NCBI GenBank assembly: GCA_002440705.1
Contig: DJVA01000018.1
Coordinates: 23,088-87,087, forward strand
Direction of reading: 5' to 3'
Source of the DNA: Flavobacteriaceae bacterium UBA6268
GTDB lineage: Bacteria > Bacteroidota > Bacteroidia > Flavobacteriales > Flavobacteriaceae
DNA length: 64,000 bases
The number at the start of each line of letters is the position of its first letter. Positions within the stretch are counted from its first letter, which is position 1. The notes under the pieces are model-generated. The model did not search any database. It was not told the DNA's origin and was given only the letters and a program-made list of their open reading frames with translations. The position numbers and the translations under genes were made by a program. Below, in pieces: positions 24,369 through 33,503 of the stretch.

Positions 24369-24683
24369 TTATGCCCTGTATTCGGGAGGCGGAGGCAGTA
24401 TGCTTGGCAAGTTCACACTCTGAACCAAAAGATACTTGGCATTTAAGCCATTGGGTTCCGAAGAACCCCAAAATGAAGTCGAAAAATCCAACACAATCCA
24501 GTCCTTTTCAGCCTTTTCCTTTGCTAATTCTTTTTGGCTTTCTTGCGAGGGCTCCTTTTCAGGAGCATCGACCAAGGAATAAGAAGTTTTTTCCTTCACC
24601 TGTAAATAGGAAACTGCCATGGGAGCTAAAATGCTAAATACCATGAGCAATGAAAAAAGGAATTTTACTGATTTCCGGATCAT
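24369..24683 (-). CDS. Small membrane or secreted protein of unknown function
   Basis: About 104 residues from the methionine at 24683 (MIRKSVKF); a non-ATG start 13 codons upstream is less likely. A hydrophobic segment near residues 6-28 acts as signal peptide or anchor. It is followed by a charged Glu/Lys-rich stretch and a proline-rich tail (LPSILPPPPEY). No family is recognised. It lies upstream of the SulP transporter on the same strand with a 60-base gap and could be read with it. Confidence 0.6.
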   Translation of the reverse strand: MIRKSVKFLFSLLMVFSILAPMAVSYLQVKEKTSYSLVDAPEKEPSQESQKELAKEKAEKDWIVLDFSTSFWGSSEPNGLNAKYLLVQSVNLPSILPPPPEYRA

Positions 24684-24771
24684 TTTGATTTTTAAAGGCC
24701 TAAAGATATTTTGAATGTGCAAAAAAGGTCCCTAATGGTTTGTTAAATTTTTAGTGAAACATGAATCATAA

Positions 24772-24799
24772 AAAGGGCTCGCCGTATGACGAGCCCTTT
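24772..24799 (-). terminator. Terminator after the DUF4397 gene
   Basis: AAAGGGCTCG and CGAGCCCTTT pair perfectly around an eight-base loop. Read on the minus strand it is followed by TTTATGATT. It is 22 bases past the stop of the gene at 24822. Confidence 0.75.
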
Positions 24800-24821
24800 C
24801 GAAAGCTTCCTATCAACAATC

Positions 24822-25817
24822 CTATCGCTTAATAAATCGTTTTACCACAGACTGATTTCCTACCTGTATAGTTACATTATAGATTCCTTGTGCCAAACTT
24901 GAAACATCCAATTGGAATGATTCATTAATGTTATTTTGGGTAAGGATGATTCTTCCTTGCATATCAATTACCGTCATACCAAAATTCCCAACTTCTAGTC
25001 CCTGAATTGTCAGGGTGTTTTCTACAGGGTTTGGATATACGGCGAAGGCATTCCGGATGTTTTCCTGGACACTTAGAGGTACTGGAGGCAATTCCACCAT
25101 ATCCCCACCTGAGGGCAATGCTACCCACAATCCAAAAGCGGGTCCATCGCTATTATTGGATGGATCCAAAAAACCAGAGGCCACCACTACCAATGCAGCC
25201 CCATCCAGTCCCAAAGTGCTTAAGGGTGCAGAAAATTGAGCCACTGCTGTTGTCCCTGAAGCATCTTGGATTTCTAAGGTGTAATCATTGGTTGGCAATT
25301 CTAGGTAGCCTTGGAAATCGGTGTAGGCTAAGTCGTCTACAATGGTGCCGGCCCCAACACCAACTTCCGCCACGTCCACGGTGGGGGCATCGGTAGAACC
25401 GTGATGCACCAATACATCTGTATTCGTTCCTGTTGTTGCAGCTTCGCGGCCCATAGGATATACTTCCAGACCAAATGGAGGTGCAGGATCGTAGCCAGTG
25501 AGACTCACAATTCCATCGGCGACCACCACATAGGTTTCGCCATCCATAAGTGTTACAGGGAATGTGGCAATGGCATCGGAAGCACTCGAACTATTGGGTG
25601 GTGCAATGCCAATAACCACCTCCACATCGGCAGGAAAATCAATGAATGGGGTAGCCGTACGAAATGCAAAGTTGTCCACCGCCAATACATCGTCCAAATA
25701 GACATCTACTTCCGCAGCTGCGGCGTCGGCAGAATTGTGGATTACTTGAACCCTAGCTTGGGAAAACACCAAGACAGGAAACATTAAAAAAACGAAAGGC
25801 AATAATGTTCTTTTCAT
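24822..25817 (-). CDS. DUF4397 domain protein with T9SS sorting domain
   Basis: A 331-residue secreted protein. It has a signal peptide (FVFLMFPVLVFSQA), two DUF4397-like modules that each begin with a similar phrase (ARVQVIHNSADAAAAEVDVY and TDVLVHHGSTDAPTVDVAEV), and a C-terminal T9SS type A sorting domain (VYPNPVENTLTIQG, later GIYNVTIQVGNQSVVKRFIKR). The sorting domain should direct it across the outer membrane to the cell surface. The role of DUF4397 is unknown; it is found in surface and matrix-like proteins. It is read alone and divergent from the M28 peptidase. Confidence 0.88.
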   Translation of the reverse strand: MKRTLLPFVFLMFPVLVFSQARVQVIHNSADAAAAEVDVYLDDVLAVDNFAFRTATPFIDFPADVEVVIGIAPPNSSSASDAIATFPVTLMDGETYVVVADGIVSLTGYDPAPPFGLEVYPMGREAATTGTNTDVLVHHGSTDAPTVDVAEVGVGAGTIVDDLAYTDFQGYLELPTNDYTLEIQDASGTTAVAQFSAPLSTLGLDGAALVVVASGFLDPSNNSDGPAFGLWVALPSGGDMVELPPVPLSVQENIRNAFAVYPNPVENTLTIQGLEVGNFGMTVIDMQGRIILTQNNINESFQLDVSSLAQGIYNVTIQVGNQSVVKRFIKR

Positions 25818-26039
25818 AGCTGGTTTTGTTTAAAGTTAATAACTGATGTTTAAACAATTTTAGATGTCAGATTACTACCTACTTATTTGTCTTTAATAAA
25901 ATTTTAACTTTTTGTTTAATTTTAAGAGTGAATTGTTAGACAAATCAAAATACCTGAATCCCTCCTACTTTTCACATTTTTTTGTGAATACCATCTACTG
26001 CAATCTGTATCTTTATAACCGAAATTCATTTTTACCAAT

Positions 26040-27056
26040 ATGAAATATCTTTTACTTGGAATTGTGACTATTAGTTTTGTTTCCTGCCATACCGCACAGA
26101 GTAGTATGCCGGATGTCAAAATGATGACTCGAATCGACTATGCCAATACCATTACTGCAGAAGATTTGAAAACGCATCTTTACCAACTTGCCAGTGATGA
26201 TATGCAAGGAAGAATGACGGGAGAGCCCGGACAGAAAATGGCAGCGGAATATTTGAAAAACTTTTATGAGAATGAAGGCATTGCATCGCCCATAGGTGAA
26301 GGCAACTATTTTCAAACCATTCCAGCGGAGTATTTCAACAGAATGAAAAACCCTAAGGCTTCTGAAAATGTAGTCGCTTTCATCAAAGGAAGTGAAAAAC
26401 CCAACGAAATTGTGATACTCTCCGCCCACTACGACCATGTGGGCATGAAAGATGGGCTGGTATACAATGGAGCAGACGATGACGGTAGCGGAACGGTAAG
26501 CCTCTTGGAAATGGCGCAAGCCTTTCAAAAAGCAGTAAAAAATGGGAATGGCCCAAAAAGGTCCATCCTCTTCTTGCACGTTACCGGTGAAGAAATTGGA
26601 CTGTATGGTTCGCGCTATTATACAGAACATCCAATATTTCCTCTGGAAAATACCGTTTGCGACCTCAACACCGATATGGTGGGGCGTATCGACCCCAATA
26701 AAAAGGACAACCCCAATTACATCTACCTTATAGGAAGCGATAAATTAAGTCAGGAGTTGCACGACCTTTCAGAAGAAATAAATGAGACTTACGCCCATTT
26801 GGAATTGGACTATACCTTTAATGACGACAACGATCCCAACCGATTTTACTACCGAAGCGACCATTACAATTTTGCTAAGAACAACATTCCTATCATTTTT
26901 TATTTCAATGGAGTCCATGAAGACTACCACCAGCCTACAGACACCCCCGATAAGATTGATTATGAATTGATGGCCAAACGGGTAAAGTTAATTTTCCAGA
27001 CGGCTTGGGAAGTGGCCAACAGGGACCAAAGAATCACGGCGGACAAATTGAAATAA
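26040..27056 (+). CDS. M28 family metallopeptidase (lipoprotein)
   Basis: A 338-residue di-zinc aminopeptidase-type enzyme. The N-terminus is a lipoprotein signal ending at Cys16 (ISFVSC). Metal ligands and catalytic residues typical of M28 appear in order: the SAHYDHVG histidine (about 130-133), D147 in NGADDDGSG, the TGEE pair at 184-185, and D212 in LNTDMVGR. A late histidine (YHQPTDTPDK) completes the site. It probably trims peptides in the periplasm or at the outer membrane. It is read alone and ends before the converging tRNA-His. Confidence 0.92.
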   Translation: MKYLLLGIVTISFVSCHTAQSSMPDVKMMTRIDYANTITAEDLKTHLYQLASDDMQGRMTGEPGQKMAAEYLKNFYENEGIASPIGEGNYFQTIPAEYFNRMKNPKASENVVAFIKGSEKPNEIVILSAHYDHVGMKDGLVYNGADDDGSGTVSLLEMAQAFQKAVKNGNGPKRSILFLHVTGEEIGLYGSRYYTEHPIFPLENTVCDLNTDMVGRIDPNKKDNPNYIYLIGSDKLSQELHDLSEEINETYAHLELDYTFNDDNDPNRFYYRSDHYNFAKNNIPIIFYFNGVHEDYHQPTDTPDKIDYELMAKRVKLIFQTAWEVANRDQRITADKLK

Positions 27057-27061
27057 CAAAA

Positions 27062-27086
27062 AAACCCCCAACTTTTGTTGAGGGCT
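27062..27086 (+). terminator. Terminator after the M28 peptidase gene
   Basis: ACCCCCAAC and GTTGAGGGCT form an imperfect stem with a TTTT loop, followed by TTTT. It lies between the peptidase stop and the converging tRNA-His. Confidence 0.6.
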
Positions 27087-27091
27087 TTTGG

Positions 27092-27166
<75 letters not shown>

Positions 27167-27192
27167 GTGTTAATTTGCTTCAGAAGCGGGTG

Positions 27193-27223
27193 CAAATATA
27201 ATTCAAAATGCTTCCCTGCACAA
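27193..27223 (-). promoter_or_regulatory. Promoter of tRNA-His (TTG-20-TATATTTG)
   Basis: On the minus strand TTG (27221-27223), a 20-base spacer and TATATTTG (27193-27200) form a strong Bacteroidota promoter about 27 bases upstream of the tRNA. Confidence 0.78.
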
Positions 27224-27236
27224 TACTTTTAAAAAA

Positions 27237-27953
27237 TTATATCAAATCGCCCAACGAATTCACCGCTGGGTAGCGTTCCACCGTAAATCCCTCTCCGTAT
27301 TCGGTTCCAATAAGCCTTCCCAAATCGCGGTTCCGGTAACTCAAACTTTCCATGGTATTCTTGGAAGATATCGGAGTATCGGGTTCGTTGCTGTTTGGAT
27401 CATAAAACTGACTTTTATATGCAAAAACAGCCTTCAGTTTGGTTTCCATATAGCCCGTAACGTCCACAACGAAATCTGGTTTTAAATCCTTCCATTGAAT
27501 GTAGTGGTACACTTGCTTTGGTCGCCATGCTTTTTGATGATTTCCTTCGTGAAGGGTTTCTATTTTAGGCAAACCACTCAAAAAGCAAGACTCACTAACC
27601 AAGCGGCTCCCTTTACCATGGTCGATATGACGATCATCCACGGCATTGCAGAGAACTATTTCCGGGCGATACTTTCGAAGTATTTTGATGATTTCCAACT
27701 GTGTGACGGCATTGTTCTCAAAAAAACCATCCGCAAATTCCAAATTATGGCGAAAACTTACCCCCAAAATAGCACCTGCGGCTTTGGCTTCTTCATCCCT
27801 AATTTCGGCACTGCCTCGGGTCCCCAATTCACCACGGGTCAAATCCAATATCCCCACCTTCCTTCCCAAGGAAATCTCTTTGGCTAGGGTTGCTCCACAA
27901 CTCATTTCCACGTCATCGGGATGGGCCCCAACAGCCAAAATGTCTAACTTCAT
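27237..27953 (-). CDS. bshB1: Bacillithiol biosynthesis deacetylase
   Basis: A 238-residue zinc-dependent deacetylase of the PIG-L/LmbE family, which removes the acetyl group from GlcNAc-malate in bacillithiol synthesis. The zinc motif AHPDDVE lies at residues 10-16. The segment LTRGELGTRGSAEIRDEEAK, which follows shortly after, and a DRHIDHGK motif are typical of BshB1. The ATG at 27953 (MKLDILAVGAHPDD) fits the family; an upstream start would overlap the preceding gene. It begins one base after the stop of the trans-sulfuration enzyme, so the two are translationally linked and both serve thiol metabolism. Confidence 0.93.
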   Translation of the reverse strand: MKLDILAVGAHPDDVEMSCGATLAKEISLGRKVGILDLTRGELGTRGSAEIRDEEAKAAGAILGVSFRHNLEFADGFFENNAVTQLEIIKILRKYRPEIVLCNAVDDRHIDHGKGSRLVSESCFLSGLPKIETLHEGNHQKAWRPKQVYHYIQWKDLKPDFVVDVTGYMETKLKAVFAYKSQFYDPNSNEPDTPISSKNTMESLSYRNRDLGRLIGTEYGEGFTVERYPAVNSLGDLI

Positions 27954-27954
27954 A

Positions 27955-29127
27955 CTATTTATTTTGTAGTTGTTTTTTTGAAACCGACTCGAAAGCCTGT
28001 TCCAAATCGGCAATCAAATCTTTTTTATCTTCAATGCCCACAGAAAGCCTAAGCAACCCATCTTCAATTCCACGTTGCAGACGTTCTTCTTTGGAAAGTA
28101 ATGCATGGGAAGTTTTGGCGGGCGACACTATGGTCGATTCGACCCCTGCCAGACTCATGGAAGGTTTGATCAAAATCAAGGCTTTCACAAAAGCGTCGGC
28201 ATCGATGGTCGGAATCAATTCAAAAGATAACATGCCGGTGTAGCCCTTCATCTGTTTTTTTGCCAACGCATAATCAGGATGAGTTCGCAAACCTGGATAA
28301 TGTACTTTTTTAATCAAAGGATGAGTGACGAGCCATTTAGCGACCTTTTTCGCATTTCGGTTGTGTGCCTTCACCCGCAACCCCATGGTTTTCATGCTTC
28401 GTTCCAACAACCATACGGTATAATCGCTCAAACTACCCCCCAAATTAATACCCTCCTGCCAAATGATATTCATGTATTCTTTTGAAGTTGCAATGGCGCC
28501 TGCGCAAATATCACTATGTCCGCCCATATACTTGGTGGCGCTATGAATCATGATATCGATGCCAAAATCGCCCGGATTTTGGTTGATAGGAGAGGCAAAC
28601 GTGTTGTCAATCATTGAAATGAGTTGGTGCTCTTTTGCAATTTCTGATATCATTTCCAAATCGGTTAATTCCATCAAGGGGTTTGAAGGGGTTTCAATGT
28701 AAATGACCTTGGTATTGCTTTTGATTTTGGAACGAAAATCATTTTCATTGAACCCGTCTGTGAAATCGAAATCGATGCCGTATTTTGGAAATTCTTTGGT
28801 TATGAAATTATAGGCCCCTCCATAAATGGTTTTTTGCACCACCACATGATCCCCTTGTTTTAAAAACGCTAATAATGCCGTGCTGATTGCAGCCATACCA
28901 CTTCCAAATACCATCCCAGCCTCACAATGTTCCAAAGCAGCAATCTTCTTCCCAAGGGCTTCTTGATTGGGGGTATTGTAATACCGGGGGTATCGTTTTA
29001 CATCAACGTCCTCATAGGCGTAGGAACTAGACATATAGAGTGGAGAAATGGCGCCGTGAAATTGTTCGTCCTTAATTTCACCAACATGGGCACAGAGGGT
29101 ATTTACCCCAATTTTTTTTAGTTGCAT
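27955..29127 (-). CDS. PLP-dependent trans-sulfuration enzyme (cystathionine gamma-synthase/lyase family)
   Basis: A 390-residue enzyme of the Cys/Met metabolism PLP family. The PLP lysine is Lys199 in HSATKYMGGHSD, with the usual upstream VFGSGMAA, IETPSNPLM and MIDNTFASP motifs. These enzymes make or break cystathionine, homocysteine or methionine; sequence alone does not separate gamma-synthase, gamma-lyase and O-acetylhomoserine types. Linkage with bshB1 favours a role in cysteine supply for bacillithiol. It is the first gene of a two-gene minus-strand operon and diverges from hutI. Confidence 0.9.
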   Translation of the reverse strand: MQLKKIGVNTLCAHVGEIKDEQFHGAISPLYMSSSYAYEDVDVKRYPRYYNTPNQEALGKKIAALEHCEAGMVFGSGMAAISTALLAFLKQGDHVVVQKTIYGGAYNFITKEFPKYGIDFDFTDGFNENDFRSKIKSNTKVIYIETPSNPLMELTDLEMISEIAKEHQLISMIDNTFASPINQNPGDFGIDIMIHSATKYMGGHSDICAGAIATSKEYMNIIWQEGINLGGSLSDYTVWLLERSMKTMGLRVKAHNRNAKKVAKWLVTHPLIKKVHYPGLRTHPDYALAKKQMKGYTGMLSFELIPTIDADAFVKALILIKPSMSLAGVESTIVSPAKTSHALLSKEERLQRGIEDGLLRLSVGIEDKKDLIADLEQAFESVSKKQLQNK

Positions 29128-29176
29128 AGCCTACCTTTTTGCTGCATTAAAAGTATAAAATCCTCATCAGGTTTGC

Positions 29177-29184
29177 TATCTTTG
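29177..29184 (+). promoter_or_regulatory. -7 box TATCTTTG placed for a leaderless hutI transcript
   Basis: TATCTTTG ends four bases before the ATG at 29189. Transcription would then begin at or next to the start codon. No clear TTG box is seen at the usual distance. Confidence 0.45.
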
Positions 29185-29188
29185 GACG

Positions 29189-30424
29189 ATGAAAGTTTTG
29201 TTAATAAACATTCAGGAACTGCTTCAAGTCCGGGACCAACCACCCCAAAAGCTCCGTGGTGCTGAAATGCAACACTTGCCCATTCTTAGGAATGCTTGGC
29301 TCTTGCTCAATAAAGGACTCATAGAGGATTACGGCACTATGGAGCAACCTCCCAAAGGAACCTTCTCTCGAATTATCGATTGTACCGGGCGCATCGTGAT
29401 GCCAACTTGGTGCGACAGTCATACCCATTTGGTCTATGCGGGAAACCGAGAGCAGGAATTTATCGATCGGATCAAGGGATTGAGTTATCAAGAGATTGCC
29501 AAACGTGGCGGTGGAATTCTGAACAGTGCTCAAAAATTGCAGCAAACCACAGAAAAATCCCTATTCGAACAATCTTTCAAGCGGTTGGAAGAAGTAGTTG
29601 ACATGGGAACCGGTGCCATTGAAATTAAAAGTGGTTACGGGCTAACCGTGGAATCGGAATTGAAAATGTTACGCGTCGCTAGGAAATTGGCCAAAAAATA
29701 CCCTGTTGCCATTAAAACAACTTTCCTAGGTGCCCATGCCGTTCCTAGTGAGTTCAGAGAAAAAAAAGAGCGCTATTTGGATGTGGTATGCCATGAGATG
29801 CTTCCAAGGATTGCTGAAGAAAACTTGGCTGATTACATCGACATCTTTTGTGAAGACGGATACTTTTCTGTTGAAGACACAGAACGAGTCCTTTCCGAAG
29901 GAAAAAAATACGGCCTGGTCCCAAAAATTCACGTCAATCAATTCAAGTCCATAGGAGGTGTGGCAGCAGGCGTTAAACACAAAGCCCTGTCGGTAGATCA
30001 TCTGGAAGTACTGACCCAAGCCGATCTAGATGCATTAATAGGATCGGAAACCATGCCCGTGGCATTGCCCGCTTGTTCCTTCTTTTTGGGGATCCCCTAC
30101 ACCCCGGGTCGCCAATTGATAGATTCAGGGTTGCCTTTGGCTCTGGCAACCGATTATAATCCCGGTTCCTCACCTACGGGCAACATGAACTTTGTGGTTG
30201 CTGCTGCTTGCATTAAAATGAAGTTGACCCCCGAGGAGGCCATCAATGCCGCTACCCTGAACGGGGCTTATGCCATGGGTCTTAGCGATACCCTTGGGAC
30301 CATCACTCGCGGAAAAATTGCCAATGTGATGATTACCAAAGAAATTCCGTCCTACGGTTACCTACCCTATTCTTTTGGAAACATGAACATTGATCAAGTG
30401 ATATTAAAGGGTAGAGTCCTATAA
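29189..30424 (+). CDS. hutI: Imidazolonepropionase
   Basis: A 411-residue amidohydrolase that opens the ring of imidazolone-5-propionate to formiminoglutamate, the third step of histidine breakdown. The metal-binding DSHTHLVYAG has His78 and His80. Further motifs are EIKSGYGL, a HAVP histidine, the central HVNQFKSIGG and a late ATDYNPGSSPTGNM aspartate loop. The family length is matched. It is followed by ftcD, the next step, 39 bases downstream. hutH and hutU are not in the window. Confidence 0.94.
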   Translation: MKVLLINIQELLQVRDQPPQKLRGAEMQHLPILRNAWLLLNKGLIEDYGTMEQPPKGTFSRIIDCTGRIVMPTWCDSHTHLVYAGNREQEFIDRIKGLSYQEIAKRGGGILNSAQKLQQTTEKSLFEQSFKRLEEVVDMGTGAIEIKSGYGLTVESELKMLRVARKLAKKYPVAIKTTFLGAHAVPSEFREKKERYLDVVCHEMLPRIAEENLADYIDIFCEDGYFSVEDTERVLSEGKKYGLVPKIHVNQFKSIGGVAAGVKHKALSVDHLEVLTQADLDALIGSETMPVALPACSFFLGIPYTPGRQLIDSGLPLALATDYNPGSSPTGNMNFVVAAACIKMKLTPEEAINAATLNGAYAMGLSDTLGTITRGKIANVMITKEIPSYGYLPYSFGNMNIDQVILKGRVL

Positions 30425-30463
30425 ATTCTGTACTACAATACGATAAAAAAGTAAAACGAAACC

Positions 30464-32155
30464 ATGCAAAAAAAGCTAATAGAATGCGTCCCAAACATCA
30501 GTGAAGGGCGGGATATGGCCAAAATAAATGCTATAGCCCAAGTGGTGGAAACGGTAGAGGGAGTCAAACTTCTGGATGTCGACCCTGGTAAGGCCACCAA
30601 TCGTACCGTCATTACGTTTGTTGGGGAACCCGAACCTGTTATAGAGGCCGCTTTTTTACTGATTAAAAAGGCATCACAGCTTATCGATATGAGCAAACAC
30701 AGTGGGGCCCATCCCCGATTTGGAGCTACCGATGTTTGCCCTTTAGTTCCCATTGCGAATATTTCTTTGGAAGAAACCGCTTCCTATGCCCATCAACTTG
30801 GGGAACGGGTAGGCAAAGAACTTGGTATTCCTGGCTACTACTACGAGAAAGCTGCCTCGGAAGAAAAACGGAAAAACCTTGCCAATTGTCGGGCAGGGGA
30901 ATACGAAGGATTACCCAAAAAACTTTCCGATCCAGCTTGGAAACCTGATTTTGGACCTTCAAAATTTAGCAATCAAGTTGCAAAAACTGGCGCCATAGCC
31001 ATTTCGGCACGGGATTTCCTCATTGCGTATAATGTGAATCTTAACAGCACCTCCACACGGCGGGCCAATGCCATTGCTTTCGACATCCGCGAAGCAGGAC
31101 GCACCAAAAGGGAGGGAAATCCTATTACCGGAAAAGCTGTTTTGGATACCGATGGCAACCCCATTAGGATTCCCGGAAAGTTGAAAGCCGTCAAGGGCAT
31201 CGGTTGGTACATTGAGGAATATGGGATTGCACAAATTTCGTACAACCTTACCAATATTTCCATTACCTCCATGCACGAGGTTTTTGATGAAAGCTGTAAG
31301 TCTGCAACGGAGAGGGGCCTCCGGGTAACAGGTTCGGAATTGGTGGGATTGGTACCCCTGAAAGCGTTATTGGATGCCGCAGATTTCTTTTTGAGAAAAC
31401 AAGAACGTTCATTGGGCATTTCTGAAAGCGAAAAAATAAAGATTGCGGTCAAATCATTGGGATTGGATGATTTAAAGCCTTTCAAACCTGAAGAAAAAAT
31501 CATCGAATACCTCTTGAAAGATGGAACCAAGAAACTGGTCGATTTTACCGTTTCCGATTTTGCCGACGAAACTGCCTCCGAATCCATGGCCCCGGGGGGA
31601 GGCTCCATTAGTGCCTATGTAGGTGCCTTGGGTGTTTCACTGGGCACTATGGTGGCCAATTTGTCGGGGCACAAAGCGGGGTGGGACGATCGCTGGGAAT
31701 TCTTCTCCCAATGGGCTGAGAAAGGCCAAGCCTACAAAAAGAAGCTACTCTATTTGGTGGATGAAGATACCAATGCTTTCAATAAAATAATTGACGCCTT
31801 CCGTATGCCCAAAAGCAATGATAATGAAATAGCCCACCGAAAAGAGGCCATTGAAAGTGCAACAAAATACGCTACCGAAATTCCGTTTGAAGTGATGCAA
31901 ACCGCTTATCAATCGATGGAAGTAACTATGATGATGCTTCAGGAGGGGTTGCAGAATTCCCTTTCGGATGCTGGGGTGGGCATTCTATGTGCTCGTGCCG
32001 CGGTGGCCGGAGCCTATTTCAATGTGCGTATCAATGCCAAGGATTTGAAAGATCGCACATTTGCGGAGGAGTTACTTTCCAAGGCGTCAAAAATCTATGA
32101 AGATACACTTCAACTTGAAGCGAAGGCCTTGTCCTTGGTCAATGAAAAAATTTAA
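30464..32155 (+). CDS. ftcD: Bifunctional glutamate formimidoyltransferase/formimidoyl-THF cyclodeaminase
   Basis: A 563-residue two-domain enzyme. Residues 1 to about 300 are the formiminotransferase (start KKLIECVPNISEGRD, then NRTVITFVGEP and HPRFGATDVCP), moving the formimino group from formiminoglutamate to tetrahydrofolate. After a linker, residues about 355-560 form the helical cyclodeaminase domain (MAPGGGSISAYVGALGVSLG), which releases ammonia and leaves methenyl-THF. The fusion resembles the animal enzyme and is common in Bacteroidota. It follows hutI in the same direction and completes the glutamate-yielding end of histidine degradation. Confidence 0.93.
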   Translation: MQKKLIECVPNISEGRDMAKINAIAQVVETVEGVKLLDVDPGKATNRTVITFVGEPEPVIEAAFLLIKKASQLIDMSKHSGAHPRFGATDVCPLVPIANISLEETASYAHQLGERVGKELGIPGYYYEKAASEEKRKNLANCRAGEYEGLPKKLSDPAWKPDFGPSKFSNQVAKTGAIAISARDFLIAYNVNLNSTSTRRANAIAFDIREAGRTKREGNPITGKAVLDTDGNPIRIPGKLKAVKGIGWYIEEYGIAQISYNLTNISITSMHEVFDESCKSATERGLRVTGSELVGLVPLKALLDAADFFLRKQERSLGISESEKIKIAVKSLGLDDLKPFKPEEKIIEYLLKDGTKKLVDFTVSDFADETASESMAPGGGSISAYVGALGVSLGTMVANLSGHKAGWDDRWEFFSQWAEKGQAYKKKLLYLVDEDTNAFNKIIDAFRMPKSNDNEIAHRKEAIESATKYATEIPFEVMQTAYQSMEVTMMMLQEGLQNSLSDAGVGILCARAAVAGAYFNVRINAKDLKDRTFAEELLSKASKIYEDTLQLEAKALSLVNEKI

Positions 32156-32210
32156 TCCTATTGCTTTTTACGGAACCCATATTTGGGATCCTATTTCAAA
32201 AAAGAAAAAC

Positions 32211-32218
32211 TATCTTTG
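32211..32218 (+). promoter_or_regulatory. Bacteroidota -7 box TATCTTTG
   Basis: It lies 16 bases before the ATG at 32235 of the MBL-fold lipoprotein. The nearest TTG upstream (32183-32185) is 25 bases away, somewhat too far. Confidence 0.5.
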
Positions 32219-32234
32219 AAAGAAACAGCATACC

Positions 32235-33032
32235 ATGAGAAATATTCCCTTTTTTTTGGCAGCCACCTTGATGATTATTGGCTGTAAAAATGATACAAAA
32301 AACCTAGAGACCGAGACCCCTCTTACGGATAGTACCTCCGTATCCCAAACAGAAATCAAAAGGGAATTTAAGGTGAACCCCGTTTCACATGCCACCATGG
32401 TGCTAACCTGGGATGGGAAAACCATCTATGTAGATCCGGTTGGTGGTGCCGAAGTTTTTTCAAAATTCAAGAAACCCGATTTGATTCTGGTAACCGACAT
32501 CCATGGTGACCATTTGAACGTTGAAACCCTAGAAGCAATCATGACCCCTGAAACCCAGTTGGTGGTTCCCTTGGCCGTTTCCAAGGAACTTCCCAATGGA
32601 TTTACCAACAAAGTGGCCATTTTGAGCAATGGGAATTCCCGTGAGATTTTAGGTTTCAATATAGAGGCTGTTCCCATGTATAACTTGCGTGAGGAAGCTT
32701 TGAAATTCCATGAAAAAGGGCGTGGCAACGGCTATGTTATTCAACGAAACGGAAGGAGGGTTTACATTTCCGGCGATACAGAGGACATTCCTGAAATGCG
32801 CGGACTTCAGAACATCGATGTGGCCTTTGTATGCATGAATCTTCCTTATACCATGACCGTTGAACAAGCAGCTGATGCCGTTCTTGCCTTTCAGCCCAAA
32901 TTGGTTTATCCCTATCATTACCGGGGAACCGATGGGTTAAGCGATGTAGCCAAATTCAAGGAATTGGTCCACCAAGAAAATCCAAGCATCATCGTGAACC
33001 AATTAAATTGGTACCCTAACCAGGAAAAATAA
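32235..33032 (+). CDS. MBL-fold metal-dependent hydrolase, UlaG-like lipoprotein
   Basis: A 265-residue protein with a signal and lipobox (MIIGC, Cys17). The rest is a metallo-beta-lactamase fold of the UlaG/MBL-like type: VSHATMVLTW replaces the first strand, TDIHGDHLN carries the metal-binding histidines and aspartate, SGDTED the bridging acid, and YPYHYRGTDG the late histidine. The substrate is unknown. It is followed nine bases later by an SRPBCC-domain gene, likely on the same transcript. Confidence 0.85.
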   Translation: MRNIPFFLAATLMIIGCKNDTKNLETETPLTDSTSVSQTEIKREFKVNPVSHATMVLTWDGKTIYVDPVGGAEVFSKFKKPDLILVTDIHGDHLNVETLEAIMTPETQLVVPLAVSKELPNGFTNKVAILSNGNSREILGFNIEAVPMYNLREEALKFHEKGRGNGYVIQRNGRRVYISGDTEDIPEMRGLQNIDVAFVCMNLPYTMTVEQAADAVLAFQPKLVYPYHYRGTDGLSDVAKFKELVHQENPSIIVNQLNWYPNQEK

Positions 33033-33040
33033 ATGCACTC

Positions 33041-33487
33041 ATGGTCACTCTTCACTTTTCAGTGAACATCAATGCTTCAAAAGAAGCAGTTTGGGAAGCG
33101 CTTTGGAATCAAAAAAAATATTCCGACTGGGCTGCTACTTTTACTGAAGGTACTTATGTAGTTACCAACGATTGGGAAGAAGGTTCCAAAGTACATTTTT
33201 TGGGGCCTAACGGGGAGGGTATGCATAGTTTGGTACATAAGCATCTACCCAAGGAGATCATGGCCTTTAAACACTTAGGCTTCGTCAAAGATGGAAAGGA
33301 AACCCCATTTGATGGAGACTTCGAAAAATGGCAGGGTGCTATGGAAATTTATACCTTGAGGCAAAATGGCAACGCTTGTAATCTTAAAGTTTCGCTGGAT
33401 ACGGATGAAGCCTATAAAGACTATTTCAATGGGACATTTCCGAAAGCGTTACAGCGAGTAAAAGAACTTTCCGAAAACACACACTAA
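33041..33487 (+). CDS. SRPBCC/START-like domain protein
   Basis: A 148-residue cytosolic protein of the SRPBCC (Bet v1/AHSA1-like) fold. The opening strand plus helix (LHFSVNINASKEAVWEALWN) and the following YSDWAATFTEG are typical of the ligand-binding cup. No catalytic residues are implied; members bind hydrophobic ligands or partner proteins. It lies nine bases after the MBL-fold gene and 16 before the esterase-like gene. Confidence 0.82.
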   Translation: MVTLHFSVNINASKEAVWEALWNQKKYSDWAATFTEGTYVVTNDWEEGSKVHFLGPNGEGMHSLVHKHLPKEIMAFKHLGFVKDGKETPFDGDFEKWQGAMEIYTLRQNGNACNLKVSLDTDEAYKDYFNGTFPKALQRVKELSENTH

Positions 33488-33503
33488 TGTTAACAATACA
33501 CTG

